Shown: positions 6,993 to 19,169 of the stretch, in pieces
How positions within the stretch are numbered: position 1 is the stretch's first letter
Layout: each line of letters begins with the position of its first letter
Assembly (NCBI RefSeq): GCF_030269685.1
Contig: NZ_BSTT01000003.1
Coordinates: 372,001-436,000 of the forward strand
Direction: 5' to 3'
Origin: Actinomycetospora sp. NBRC 106378
GTDB taxonomy: Bacteria; Actinomycetota; Actinomycetes; Mycobacteriales; Pseudonocardiaceae
DNA length: 64,000 nucleotides
The notes under the pieces: generated by a model
Seen by the model: the letters and a program-made list of their open reading frames with translations, nothing else
Databases searched by the model: none
Told to the model about the DNA's origin: nothing
Program-made: the position numbers and the translations under genes

Positions 6993-8447
6993 GTGAGCAC
7001 CCCGCGCCCGAACCAGGCCACGGCTCCCAGCACCACGCCGACGCCCCCCGAGGGCCTCCCCACGACCCTGGGTGAGCTCCGCGCGAGCGATCACCCCGCG
7101 AAGACCCCGCGCAGCGTCCGTGACGAGCTGCGCGACAACCTGCTGGCGACGCTGCGCGCCGGCGAGAACCCCTGGCCCGGCATCGTCGGTTTCGAGCGCA
7201 CCGTGCTGCCGCAGTTCGAGCGCGCGATCCTCGCCGGGCACGACGTCGTGCTCCTCGGGGAGCGCGGTCAGGGCAAGACCCGTCTGCTGCGCAGCCTCGT
7301 CGCGCTCCTCGACGAGTGGACCCCCGTCATCGCCGGCTCGGAGCTCGGCGAGCACCCGGAGCAGCCGATCATCCCGGCGAGCATCCGGCGCGTGACGCTC
7401 GAGGGCGACGCGCTCGGGATCGGCTGGCGGCACCGCTCCGAGCGGTACGCCGAGAAGCTCGCGACGCCGGACACGAGCGTCGCGGACCTCATCGGGGACG
7501 TCGACCCGGTGAAGGTCGCCGAGGGCCGCTCGCTCGGTGACCCGGAGACGATCCACTACGGCCTCGTGCCGCGCGCGCACCGCGGGATCGTGACGGTCAA
7601 CGAGCTGCCCGACCTCGCCGAACGCATCCAGGTCGCGCTGCTCAACGTCATGGAGGAGCGGGACATCCAGGTCCGCGGCTACACGCTGCGCCTGCCGCTC
7701 GACATCCTCCTCGTCGCGAGCGCCAACCCCGAGGACTACACCAACCGCGGCCGCATCATCACGCCGCTCAAGGACCGTTTCGGCGCCGAGGTCCGCACGC
7801 ACTACCCGCTGGAGGTCGCCGGGGAGGTCCGGCTCATCCAGCAGGAGGCGGACGTCGTCGCCGAGGTGCCCGACCACCTGCTCGAGGTCATCGCCCGCTT
7901 CACCCGCAACCTGCGCGGCGCGAGCGCGATCGACCAGCGCTCCGGCGTCTCGGCGCGGTTCTCCGTGGCCGCCGCCGAGACCGTCGCCGCGGCGGCGCTG
8001 CGCCGGGCCGCGGTGACGGGGGAGGACGCCCCGGTCGCCCGCCCGGTCGACCTCGAGGCGGTGCCGCCGGTGCTGCGCGGCAAGCTCGAGTTCGAGTCCG
8101 GCGAGGAGGGCCGCGAGGAGGAGCTCCTGACGCACCTGCTGCGGCGCGCGGTCGCCGAGACGGCCCGCAAGCGGCTCGCCGGGGTCGACCTCGGCCCGCT
8201 CGCCGACGCCGTCGCCGAGGGCCGCCGAGTGGTCACGGGGGAGCGGGTGCCGGCCCGCGAGGTGGTCGCCGCCCTCCCGTCGATCCCGGTCGTCCGCACG
8301 GTCGCCGACCGCCTCGGCGCGGGCGACACCGAGGCTCCAGGGCCCCTCGCCTCGGCCGTCGAGCTGGCGCTCGAGCACCTGTACCTCACCCGCAAGCTGG
8401 CCAAGGACAGCGACTCCGACGAGGACACGGTCACCTATGGCGGCTGA
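6993..8447 (+). CDS. AAA+ ATPase, magnesium-chelatase-like (Rv0958 type)
   Basis: 484-residue MoxR/BchI-type AAA+ ATPase. After a Pro/Thr-rich leader come Walker A GERGQGKT (about residues 87-94) and a Walker B region reading IVTVNELPD, in which the usual first acidic residue is Asn, then sensor 1 in VASANPEDY and the PLKDRF segment typical of chelatase I subunits. Such ATPases work with a von Willebrand A partner, and the next gene, overlapping by 11 nt, encodes one. This mirrors the Rv0958-Rv0959 pair. The pair probably remodels or inserts metal into a protein target; no target is evident here. Start codon chosen from the -10-like box; GTG 6984 is the alternative. Confidence 0.85.
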   Translation: MSTPRPNQATAPSTTPTPPEGLPTTLGELRASDHPAKTPRSVRDELRDNLLATLRAGENPWPGIVGFERTVLPQFERAILAGHDVVLLGERGQGKTRLLRSLVALLDEWTPVIAGSELGEHPEQPIIPASIRRVTLEGDALGIGWRHRSERYAEKLATPDTSVADLIGDVDPVKVAEGRSLGDPETIHYGLVPRAHRGIVTVNELPDLAERIQVALLNVMEERDIQVRGYTLRLPLDILLVASANPEDYTNRGRIITPLKDRFGAEVRTHYPLEVAGEVRLIQQEADVVAEVPDHLLEVIARFTRNLRGASAIDQRSGVSARFSVAAAETVAAAALRRAAVTGEDAPVARPVDLEAVPPVLRGKLEFESGEEGREEELLTHLLRRAVAETARKRLAGVDLGPLADAVAEGRRVVTGERVPAREVVAALPSIPVVRTVADRLGAGDTEAPGPLASAVELALEHLYLTRKLAKDSDSDEDTVTYGG

Positions 8448-10416
8448 ACCCAGTGACAGCGGGGGCCGCAGGCCCTCGCCCGGTCGGTACTCCTACGGCC
8501 GGTTCTACGACGGACCCGACCCGCTCGCCCCGCCGTTCGACATCCGCGAGGCGATGGACCAGCTCGGGCGCGACGTCATGGAGGGCACCAGCCCCCGCCA
8601 GGCGATGCGCGAGCTGATGCGTCGGGGGCTGCGCGACCAGCAGGGTCTCGACGACCTGCAGCGCCGCCTCAACCAGCAGCGTCGCAACCTGCAGCGCGAG
8701 AACCGGATCGACGGCACGCTCCAGGAGATCCGGGAGCTCCTCGACCAGGCGCTCGAGGCCGAGCGGAACTCGCTGCAGGCCGAGGACTCCGACGACGCGC
8801 GGTTCCGGGAGATGTCGCTCGACGCGCTCCCGGACTCGACCGCCGGCGCCGTGAACGAGTTGCAGAACTACGACTGGCGCAACGCCGAGGCGCGTCAGGC
8901 GTACCAGCAGATCCAGGATCTGATGGGCCGCGAGGCCCTCGACCAGCGCTTCCAGGGCATGAAGGAGGCGATGCAGAACGCGAGCCCCGAGGACGTCGAG
9001 GGGGTGCGCGAGATGCTCTCCGACCTCAACGACCTGCTGGAGTCGCACGGCCGGGGCGAGGACACCGCGGAGCAGTTCGCGGAGTTCATGGGCAAGCACG
9101 GGCAGTACTTCCCGGAGAACCCGAAGAACGTCGAGGAACTGGTCGACATCCTGGCGCAGCGGTCGGCGGCCGCCCAGCGGATGATGAACTCGCTGTCGGC
9201 CGAGCAGCGGGCCGAGCTCGAGGGCCTGATGCAGTCGGCCTTCGGCGACCCGCGGCTGGCCGAGCAGCTCTCCCGGCTGGACTCGCAGCTGCAGGCGATG
9301 CGGCCCGGCGAGGACTGGGACGGGCAGGGCCGCTTCCGGGGCGACAACCCGATGGGCATGGGCGAGGCGACGCGGGCGATGGAGCAGCTCGCGCAGCTCG
9401 ACTCGCTGTCCGAGCAGCTCTCGCAGAGCTACCCGGGCGCGCGCATGGAGGACATCGACCTGGAGGCCCTCGAGGCGTCGCTGGGCCGGCAGGCCCGAGT
9501 CGACGCCCAGCGGCTCGCGGAGCTCGAGCGCGAGCTGGAGAACCAGGGCGTGTTCGAGCGCGGCCCGGACGGGGCGCTGACCCTGTCGCCCAAGGCGCTG
9601 CGCCAGCTCGGCCAGTCCGCGCTGCGCGACGTCGTCGGATCGCTCTCGACCCGCCGGGGCGAGCGGGAGACGCAGCGTTCCGGCGCCGCGGGGGAGGCGA
9701 GCGGGGCGACCCGCCCGTGGGCGTTCGGCGACACCGAGCGCTGGGACACCTCCCGCACGCTGCTCAACGCCGAGCTGCGCAAGGCAGGCGGTGACACGCG
9801 GGCCCTCGACGTCACCGACGTGGAGATCGTCGAGACCGAGCAGCGCACGCGGGCGGCGGTCGCGCTGTGCGTGGACACGTCGTGGTCGATGGTGGCCGAC
9901 GGCCGGTGGGTGCCGATGAAGCGCACCGCCCTGGCCCTGCACCACCTGGTGTCGACGCGCTTCCGTGGCGACGCCCTGCAGATCATCACGTTCGGGCGGC
10001 ACGCCCAGGCGGTCGACCTCGCGCAGCTCACCGGGCTGGAGGGGGTGTGGGAGCAGGGCACCAACCTGCACCACGCCCTGCTGCTCGCGGGCCGGCACCT
10101 GCGTCGGCACTCCGACGCGGCGCCGGTCGTGCTCGTGGTCACCGACGGCGAGCCGACCGCGCACCTCGAGCCGGACGGGCACGCGGTCTTCGACTACCCG
10201 CCGACGCCGGAGACGCTGCGGGCCACGCTGAACGAGGTGGACGCGATCGCCCGCCTCAAGGCCGCGCTGACGGTCTTCATGCTGGGTGAGGACCCGCGGC
10301 TGGAGGCCTTCGTCGACATGGTCGCCCGTCGCAGCGGCGGACGGGTCGTGGCTCCGGACCTCGACGGCCTCGGGGCGGCGGTCGTGAGTGACTACCTCCA
10401 CAGTCGCCGGCGCTGA
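8437..10416 (+). CDS. VWA-domain protein partner of AAA+ ATPase (Rv0959 type)
   Basis: 659-residue cytosolic protein. The N-terminal two thirds are charged and rich in Gln, Leu and Arg, with likely long helices or coiled coil (residues 60-390). The C-terminal third is a von Willebrand factor A domain with the metal-ion-dependent adhesion site DTSWS near residue 482 and VVTDGEP near residue 570, followed by APDLDGLG. CoxE/YehP-like proteins of this type act as substrate adaptors for the neighbouring MoxR ATPase. The start overlaps the ATPase gene by 11 nt, so production is coupled. Confidence 0.85.
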   Translation: MAAEPSDSGGRRPSPGRYSYGRFYDGPDPLAPPFDIREAMDQLGRDVMEGTSPRQAMRELMRRGLRDQQGLDDLQRRLNQQRRNLQRENRIDGTLQEIRELLDQALEAERNSLQAEDSDDARFREMSLDALPDSTAGAVNELQNYDWRNAEARQAYQQIQDLMGREALDQRFQGMKEAMQNASPEDVEGVREMLSDLNDLLESHGRGEDTAEQFAEFMGKHGQYFPENPKNVEELVDILAQRSAAAQRMMNSLSAEQRAELEGLMQSAFGDPRLAEQLSRLDSQLQAMRPGEDWDGQGRFRGDNPMGMGEATRAMEQLAQLDSLSEQLSQSYPGARMEDIDLEALEASLGRQARVDAQRLAELERELENQGVFERGPDGALTLSPKALRQLGQSALRDVVGSLSTRRGERETQRSGAAGEASGATRPWAFGDTERWDTSRTLLNAELRKAGGDTRALDVTDVEIVETEQRTRAAVALCVDTSWSMVADGRWVPMKRTALALHHLVSTRFRGDALQIITFGRHAQAVDLAQLTGLEGVWEQGTNLHHALLLAGRHLRRHSDAAPVVLVVTDGEPTAHLEPDGHAVFDYPPTPETLRATLNEVDAIARLKAALTVFMLGEDPRLEAFVDMVARRSGGRVVAPDLDGLGAAVVSDYLHSRRR

Positions 10417-10700
10417 GGAGCCGGAGACAAAGGATCACCCTGTGGCTCCCTGTCACGAATGTGCTGGAAGTAACCGGTTCCGGCGAATGGGTCCACCCGA
10501 TCGGTCCTAGCGGGTCGGTTACTCTGGGATACGGCAGGAGTCGAACCCCCCCGCGACTCCCGCCATCCCCGGTCGGGTCCCGGTTCCTCCGGGACAGGCC
10601 CGTCGTGCTCGCCCGCGGCGGACCTGCGACGGGACCCGACCGGGACCCTCCGAGTGCCTCTGCCCGGACCGTTCACCACCGGTCACGGCGCGGGTGGGCA
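10417..10700. other. Long intergenic region before mshC, no gene recognised
   Basis: About 300 nt between the VWA gene and mshC. It holds short Pro-rich frames without a convincing start or codon pattern. The only clear signal is the -10-like box just before mshC. Confidence 0.5.
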
Positions 10701-10706
10701 TAAGGT
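10701..10706 (+). promoter_or_regulatory. TAAGGT -10-like box for mshC
   Basis: TAAGGT ends 7 nt before ATG 10714; no Shine-Dalgarno sequence intervenes. Confidence 0.5.
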
Positions 10707-10713
10707 CGGCGGC

Positions 10714-11964
10714 ATGCGTTCGTGGTCTGGAGTCGACGTCCCCCCGGTGCCCGGCACACCGCCCCCGCTGCGGCTGTTCGACACCTCGGCCGGCGAGATC
10801 CGCCCCACCGCGCCCGGCGCGTCCGGCGCCCGGATGTACGTCTGCGGGATCACCCCCTACGACGCGACCCACCTCGGGCACGCCGCGACCTACCTGGCCT
10901 TCGACCTCGTCAACCGGTGCTGGCGCGACGCGGGGCACGACGTGCACTACGTCCAGAACGTCACCGACATCGACGACCCGCTGCTCGAGCGGGCGGAGCG
11001 CGACTCGGACGACTGGGTCGTCCTGGGCATGCGCGAGACCGCGCTCTTCCGCGAGGACATGGAGTCGCTGCGGGTCCTCCCGCCGCAGGACTACATCGGC
11101 GCGGTCGAGGCGATGGACGAGATCACCGAGCTGGTCGGCAAGCTCCTGGCCTCCGGGGCCGCCTACCGGGCGGACGACCCGGAGCACCCCGACGTCTACT
11201 TCGACCACACGACGACCGCCGACTTCGGCTACGTCTCCCGGTACTCGACCGCGGAGATGGAGCGCATCTTCCCGGAGCGCGGCGGTGATCCCGACCGGCG
11301 CGGCAAGCGCCACCCGCTCGACGCCCTGCTCTGGCGCACCGCCCGGGAGGGCGAGCCGTCCTGGTCCTCCGACCTCGGCGACGGCCGGCCGGGTTGGCAC
11401 GTCGAGTGCACCGCGATCGCGATGAACCGCCTCGGGGACGCCTACGACGTGCAGGGCGGCGGGTCCGACCTCGCCTTCCCCCACCACGAGTTCGGCTCGG
11501 CCCACGGCGAGGCCCTCACCGGCATCCACCCGATGGCCCGCCACTACTGCCACGCCGGGATGATCGGCCTCGACGGCGAGAAGATGTCGAAGTCGAAGGG
11601 CAACCTCGTCTTCGTCTCCCGCCTGCGAGCCGACCGGGTCGACCCCATGGCCGTGCGCCTCGCGCTGCTCTCGGGCCACTGGCGCACCGACCGCTCGTGG
11701 ACCGCCGACCTCCTGACCGGCGGCCAGGCCCGGCTGCACCGGTGGCGGGAGGCGGTCTCGCTCGACGCGGCGCCCGACCCGACCGACACGATCGAGAAGG
11801 TCCGCGGCCACCTCGCCGACGACCTCGACAGCCCCGGTGCCCTCGTCGCGATCGACGCGTGGGCCGACGAGGCGCTCCGGCGACCCGGCTCCGGGACCCT
11901 TCCCGACGGCGGGTCCCGGGCGGCGACCGCGATCGACGCCCTGCTCGGCGTCACCCTGCGCTGA
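10714..11964 (+). CDS. mshC: Cysteine:1D-myo-inosityl 2-amino-2-deoxy-alpha-D-glucopyranoside ligase MshC
   Basis: ATP-dependent ligase of mycothiol synthesis, joining cysteine to GlcN-inositol; a class I aminoacyl-tRNA-synthetase-fold enzyme derived from CysRS. Of 416 residues, the HIGH-type motif THLGHA is at about 53-58, preceded by [10 protein letters not shown] whose Cys is a zinc ligand; the WHVEC and HHEFG segments supply further zinc ligands, and KMSKSKGN closes the active site near residue 290. Absence of the anticodon-binding C-terminal domain separates it from CysRS. Mycothiol is restricted to actinobacteria, which supports the taxonomic assignment. A DUF2237 gene follows after 23 nt. 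Confidence 0.95.
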   Translation: MRSWSGVDVPPVPGTPPPLRLFDTSAGEIRPTAPGASGARMYVCGITPYDATHLGHAATYLAFDLVNRCWRDAGHDVHYVQNVTDIDDPLLERAERDSDDWVVLGMRETALFREDMESLRVLPPQDYIGAVEAMDEITELVGKLLASGAAYRADDPEHPDVYFDHTTTADFGYVSRYSTAEMERIFPERGGDPDRRGKRHPLDALLWRTAREGEPSWSSDLGDGRPGWHVECTAIAMNRLGDAYDVQGGGSDLAFPHHEFGSAHGEALTGIHPMARHYCHAGMIGLDGEKMSKSKGNLVFVSRLRADRVDPMAVRLALLSGHWRTDRSWTADLLTGGQARLHRWREAVSLDAAPDPTDTIEKVRGHLADDLDSPGALVAIDAWADEALRRPGSGTLPDGGSRAATAIDALLGVTLR

Positions 11965-11987
11965 CGGTCGAGACCAGGAGGACCCCG

Positions 11988-12344
11988 ATGGCCCGCAACG
12001 TGCTCGGCGGCGAGCTCGCCGACTGCAGCCACGACCCCGTCACCGGCTTCTACCGCGACGGCTGCTGCGAGACCGGTGCGGACGACGCCGGCGTGCACAC
12101 CGTGTGCGCCCGCGTCACCGCCGAGTTCCTGGAGTTCTCCGCCGCCCGCGGCAACGACCTGACGCGCGCCGACACCGGGTTCCCCGGGCTGACGCCGGGC
12201 GACCGCTGGTGTCTGTGCGCGGGCCGGTGGAAGGAGGCCCTCGACGGCGGGGTCGCTCCGCCCGTCGTCCTCGAGGCCACCCACGCGCGCACGCTGGAGT
12301 GGGTGGACCTCGACGACCTGCGCGCGCACGCGATCGCCGAGTAG
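11988..12344 (+). CDS. DUF2237 family protein
   Basis: 118-residue protein of unknown function with the family hallmarks RNVLGGELADCSHDP at the N-terminus, GCCETG, and WCLCAGRW in the second half; its many conserved Cys and His residues suggest metal or thiol chemistry. A strong AGGAGG lies 9 nt before the ATG. It sits directly after mshC, so a link with mycothiol or thiol metabolism is possible but unproven. The EccB-like gene begins 3 nt after its stop. Confidence 0.85.
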   Translation: MARNVLGGELADCSHDPVTGFYRDGCCETGADDAGVHTVCARVTAEFLEFSAARGNDLTRADTGFPGLTPGDRWCLCAGRWKEALDGGVAPPVVLEATHARTLEWVDLDDLRAHAIAE

Positions 12345-12347
12345 CGC

Positions 12348-13772
12348 ATGTCCCGCCCCGCGCCCCCCGCGACGGCCGCCCAGGCCCGGGCGCGGCGAGG
12401 GGCGGCGCGGCGGCTCGACCAGGCCCTCGTCGAGCGGGACCCGCACGCCGACCGCGATCCGGAGCACACCCGCCGTCGGGCGGTGGTGGTCGGGGCCGTG
12501 CTGGCGGCGCTCGGGCTCGCGGCGGCCGCCGTGGTCGGGCTGGTGCGGGGCGACACCGACTGGCGGGCGGCGACCATCGTCCGGGGCGTCCCGAGCGGGG
12601 CGCTCTACGTCGTGGCACGCGAGCCGTCGCCGCGCCTCGTACCCACCACCGACCTCACCTCGGCCCGGCTGCTCGCCGCCGACGTCGACCCGCGGCGCGC
12701 CGACCCGGACGCCGGTCTCGCCCCGGCCGACCCGACGCCCGTCCGCGACGACGCGCTCGCCGGCGTGGAGCGCACCGTGCCCGTGGGGCTCACCGGGGCG
12801 CCCTCGGTGCTGCCGGACACGGCGAGCCCTCCGACGCCCGACGTCTGGGCGGTCTGCGACGTCCCGGCCGGTCCCGGCGTGCGCGGGATCGTGCTCGGCG
12901 GTCAGGCCGAGCTCGGCCGTCCCCTGGCGACGGGGGAGTCCCTGCTGCTGCGCGGCGACGACGGGCGGACCTGGCTGGTCGCGGAGGGCCGTCGAGCCGC
13001 CGTCGACCCGGCGGCGGGCGCCGTGGTGCGCGGCCTGACCATCGCGGGCGTCCCGGCCCGTCCGGCCGGCTCGGCCCTGCTCGCGACCCTGCCCGAGGGC
13101 GCGCCGCTCGTGCCGCCGCGCGTCCCCGGGGCGGGGCTCGCGCCCACCGATCCCGGCACCCGCGTGCTGGGACTGCCGATCGGCGCGGTCGCCCGGATCG
13201 CGGGCAGCGCACCCGCCCGGTTCCTGGTGGTGCTCGACGGCGGGGTGCAGGAGGTGCCCGACGTCGTGGCCGAGCTGGTCCGCTTCGCCTCGCCCGGCGC
13301 CGACCCCCGCGTCGCCGAGGTGCCCGTGGCCGTGGCCGACGGCCTGCCCCGCGCGGTCGGGGTCGACCTGGGCGCCTACCCCCGGACCTTCCCGCAGGTC
13401 CTGGGCGTCGAGGACGCGCCCGTCGCCTGCACGTCCCCGACGGTCGAGGGCCGCACCACCGTCTCGGTGGCGGCCGACCTGCCCGCACCGGTGCCACCGA
13501 CCCCGCTCGGCGAGCCCGGCGCCCCGGGGGCGGTCACGTCGGTCCGCATCGCCGGGGCGGGTGCGTACGTGGTGCCGGTCGGCCCGGGGGAGCCGTTCGA
13601 TCCCGAGCGCGGGGTGGTCGTGGACCAGGTCGGCCGGGTCTTCCCGGTCGCCGGACGGGCTGCGGCGGCCGCGCTCGGGCTGGGCGAGCCGCGCCCGGCC
13701 CCGCGCAGTGTGGTCGGTCTCCTGCCGCGCGGCCCCGTGCTGTCGCTCGAGTCGGCGCGGACGCTGCGCTGA
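12348..13772 (+). CDS. EccB-like type VII secretion protein (orphan)
   Basis: 474 residues with a basic cytosolic N-terminus, one transmembrane helix at about residues 43-66, and a large extracytoplasmic part. The segment after the helix, with GALYVVAREPSPRLVPTTDLTSARLL, matches the first repeat domain of EccB, the ESX core component. Single Cys residues in the first repeat (AVCDV) and near the C-terminal part (VACTS) are placed like the EccB disulfide pair. No EccC, EccD, EccE, MycP, Esx, PE or PPE gene is nearby, so it is an orphan in this window. It ends 11 nt before a strong hairpin terminator. Confidence 0.75.
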   Translation: MSRPAPPATAAQARARRGAARRLDQALVERDPHADRDPEHTRRRAVVVGAVLAALGLAAAAVVGLVRGDTDWRAATIVRGVPSGALYVVAREPSPRLVPTTDLTSARLLAADVDPRRADPDAGLAPADPTPVRDDALAGVERTVPVGLTGAPSVLPDTASPPTPDVWAVCDVPAGPGVRGIVLGGQAELGRPLATGESLLLRGDDGRTWLVAEGRRAAVDPAAGAVVRGLTIAGVPARPAGSALLATLPEGAPLVPPRVPGAGLAPTDPGTRVLGLPIGAVARIAGSAPARFLVVLDGGVQEVPDVVAELVRFASPGADPRVAEVPVAVADGLPRAVGVDLGAYPRTFPQVLGVEDAPVACTSPTVEGRTTVSVAADLPAPVPPTPLGEPGAPGAVTSVRIAGAGAYVVPVGPGEPFDPERGVVVDQVGRVFPVAGRAAAAALGLGEPRPAPRSVVGLLPRGPVLSLESARTLR

Positions 13773-13783
13773 ACCCATCCCTC

Positions 13784-13840
13784 GTGGCAGGAAAGCGTCG
13801 TTGCCGGCATCCGACGCCGGCAACGACGCTTTCCTGCCAC
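13784..13840. terminator. Perfect 25-bp hairpin between convergent EccB and PAC2 genes
   Basis: Arms 13784-13808 and 13816-13840 are perfectly complementary over 25 nt with a 7-nt loop. The arm contains GGCAGGAAAGCGTCGTTGC, which recurs in the hairpin at 43761-43817. Convergent stops on both sides point to a bidirectional terminator. Confidence 0.8.
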
Positions 13841-13848
13841 AGAGGGGG

Positions 13849-14760
13849 CTACCGCTCCCAGGGACCACCGAAGTTGGAGCCACCGGCGACGTCGCCCGGA
13901 CCGCCCGGGTCGCGGCGGCGCAGGTAGCGCTCGAAGTCGGCGGCGATCTCGTCGCCCGAGGCCTCCTGGAGGTCGGACTCCGCGTCGCCGGCCTCCTCGA
14001 GGGCCTTGACGTACTCACGGACCTCGTCGTCCTCGTCGGCCATCTCGGAGACGGTGCGCTCCCACTTCTCGGCCTGCTCGGGCAGCCCGCCGAGCGGGAC
14101 CTCGACGTCGAGGACCTCCTCGACGCGCTGCAGCAGCGCGATCGTCGCCTTCGGCGCCGGCGGCTGCGACACGTAGTGGGGGACCGCGGCCCAGAAGGAG
14201 ATGGCGGGGATGCCGGCCTGCACGCAGGCGTCGTTGAGGACGCCGGTCACGCCGGTGGGTCCCTGATAGCGCGAGCTGGAGAGGCCGTAGCGGGCGGCCG
14301 ACTCCTTGTCGAAGGACGACCCGGTGACCGGGACCGGCCGGGTGTGCGGGGTGTCGGCCAGGAGCGCACCGAGCGTGATCACCGTGGTGACGCCGAGCTC
14401 CTCGGCCTTGGCCACGATCTCGCCCACGAAGGACCGCCACCGCATGTTCGGCTCGATACCGCGGACGAGCACGAGGTCCCGCTCGGACCCCGGCGGACGG
14501 CAGAGCGTGAAGCGCGTGGTCGGCCAGTCGATCGCCCGGCTGATCCCGTCGACGAGGCGCACGGTCGGCCGCGAGACCTGGAAATCGTAGTAGTCCTCGG
14601 GGTCGATCGCACCCAGTTCCGTGGCGTCCCAGTTCAGGGCGAGGTGTTCGACGGCCGTGCTCGCGGCGTCCCCCGCGTCGTTCCAGCCCTCGAACGCACA
14701 CAGCATGACCGGGTCGTTCAGCTCTCGAGCAGGGATTCCGGCGTCGTCGGAGGCGGACAC
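13849..14760 (-). CDS. PAC2 family (proteasome assembly chaperone-like) protein
   Basis: 303-residue protein of the PAC2/DUF75 superfamily, orthologous in position to Rv2125. Hallmarks are MLCAFEGWNDAGDA at the N-terminus, VRGIEPNMRW, ITLGALLADTPHTRP and a Tyr/Pro-rich VPHYV segment. A long acidic C-terminal extension contains ERYLRRRD. Structure-based similarity to eukaryotic proteasome assembly chaperones is known for the family, but a proteasome function in actinobacteria has not been established; its location about 10 kb from the Pup-proteasome genes is suggestive only. GTG 14760 is preceded by a TAAACT box. Confidence 0.85.
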   Translation of the reverse strand: MSASDDAGIPARELNDPVMLCAFEGWNDAGDAASTAVEHLALNWDATELGAIDPEDYYDFQVSRPTVRLVDGISRAIDWPTTRFTLCRPPGSERDLVLVRGIEPNMRWRSFVGEIVAKAEELGVTTVITLGALLADTPHTRPVPVTGSSFDKESAARYGLSSSRYQGPTGVTGVLNDACVQAGIPAISFWAAVPHYVSQPPAPKATIALLQRVEEVLDVEVPLGGLPEQAEKWERTVSEMADEDDEVREYVKALEEAGDAESDLQEASGDEIAADFERYLRRRDPGGPGDVAGGSNFGGPWER

Positions 14761-14766
14761 CGGGCC

Positions 14767-14772
14767 AGTTTA
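14767..14772 (-). promoter_or_regulatory. TAAACT -10-like box for PAC2 gene
   Basis: On the minus strand TAAACT ends 6 nt before GTG 14760. Confidence 0.5.
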
Positions 14773-14777
14773 CGGGT

Positions 14778-14820
14778 CGTGACGAGGCTCGCAGGGCAGA
14801 CGGTTGACCCGCTCGTCACG
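14778..14820. repeat. 9-bp inverted repeat in PAC2-metH divergent promoter region
   Basis: CGTGACGAG (14778-14786) and CTCGTCACG (14812-14820) pair perfectly across 25 nt and end directly before the metH -10-like box, a suitable position for an operator or a hairpin. Confidence 0.5.
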
Positions 14821-14821
14821 T

Positions 14822-14827
14822 TACGAT
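14822..14827 (+). promoter_or_regulatory. TACGAT -10-like box for metH
   Basis: TACGAT ends 6 nt before ATG 14834. No ribosome binding site is present in the short gap. Confidence 0.5.
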
Positions 14828-14833
14828 CGTGTG

Positions 14834-18379
<3,546 letters not shown>

Positions 18380-18391
18380 GGCCTTCGACGC

Positions 18392-19069
18392 ATGACGTCT
18401 CCCGGTCTCGCCGCGGTCCTCTGGGACATGGACGGCACGCTGGTCGACTCCGAGGGCCTCTGGTCGATCACGATGACGGAGCTCGCCGCCCACCTGGGCG
18501 GCGAGCTCTCCCTCGCGACCCGCGAGGACCTCACGGGCTCCAGCCTGCGTCGCACCTCCGCCACGGTGCTGCGCGAGGTCGGCCTTCCCGACGACGAGGC
18601 CTCGGTCGAGAAGGCGGGTCGCTGGCTGCTCGACCGCACCCACGAGGTCTTCGTGCAAGGCCTGCCGTGGCGGCCCGGGGCGCGCGCGGCGCTGGAGACG
18701 GTGCGCGCGGCCGGCCTCGCCACGGCCCTGGTGACGAGCACCTACCGCGAGCTCACCGAGGTCGCGCTGGACCAGATCGGCCGCGAGTGGTTCGACGTGA
18801 CCGTGTGCGGCGACGAGGTCACGGCCACCAAGCCCGACCCGGCGCCCTACCGCCGGGCCTGCGAGTTGCTCGGAGTCGACCCGGGTACCGCGGTCGCGGT
18901 GGAGGACTCACCGACCGGCGCGGCCTCGGCGGAGGCGGCCGGCGCGTGGGTGCTCGTCGTCCCCGCGGGCCCGCCGGTCCCGGACGGGCCACGGCGTACT
19001 CATCGGGCGTCCCTCGAAGGGTTCACGCTGAGCGACGTGCGGTTGCTCCTGTCGGCGAACGTCGATTAG
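18392..19069 (+). CDS. HAD-superfamily phosphatase (subfamily IA)
   Basis: 225-residue cytosolic hydrolase. Motif [11 protein letters not shown] puts the nucleophile at Asp12 and the acid-base Asp at 14; motif II Thr/Ser is in ALVTST; the motif III Lys lies in [11 protein letters not shown]; motif IV is AVEDSPTG. The alpha-helical cap between residues 20 and 90 indicates a small-molecule phosphatase. It is 12 nt downstream of metH and probably cotranscribed. The substrate is unknown; orthologues sit next to metH in other actinobacteria. Confidence 0.85.
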   Translation: MTSPGLAAVLWDMDGTLVDSEGLWSITMTELAAHLGGELSLATREDLTGSSLRRTSATVLREVGLPDDEASVEKAGRWLLDRTHEVFVQGLPWRPGARAALETVRAAGLATALVTSTYRELTEVALDQIGREWFDVTVCGDEVTATKPDPAPYRRACELLGVDPGTAVAVEDSPTGAASAEAAGAWVLVVPAGPPVPDGPRRTHRASLEGFTLSDVRLLLSANVD

Positions 19070-19169
19070 TTCGTTCGGAGCAGTGAGTGGTGCTTCCGCG
19101 ATTGCACTCCGCCGATGGTCCAGGACCGTCCGGAGCAGGTGCCCCCGCCGGTGCAGCCCGACCGGGCGG

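Noticed and set aside
6820..6996. 58-codon plus-strand gene inside the inverted repeat
   Set aside because: It overlaps the AAA+ gene start in another frame and only its first 18 codons relate to anything. Recorded as a finding, not as a gene.
10520..10560. T-loop-like GGAGTCGAACCC sequence suggesting a minus-strand tRNA or tmRNA
   Set aside because: The T-stem does not pair, no acceptor stem GTATCCCA/TGGGATAC partner is found nearby, and no anticodon arm can be drawn.
10461..10703. 80-codon frame between the VWA gene and mshC
   Set aside because: No start signal, Pro/Arg-rich low-complexity translation, and it runs over the mshC promoter.
14804..14827. TTGACC and TACGAT as a classical sigma-70 promoter of metH
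   Set aside because: The spacing is only 12 nt. TACGAT alone is kept as a possible -10 element.
14761..14833. Cobalamin or SAM riboswitch before metH
   Set aside because: Only 73 nt separate the divergent genes, far too short for a B12 riboswitch, and no conserved box is seen.
19083..19169. Histidine-operon attenuator or a 30-residue N-terminal extension of HisE
   Set aside because: No run of His codons and no terminator-antiterminator pair; the extension is Arg-rich and not expected in the family.
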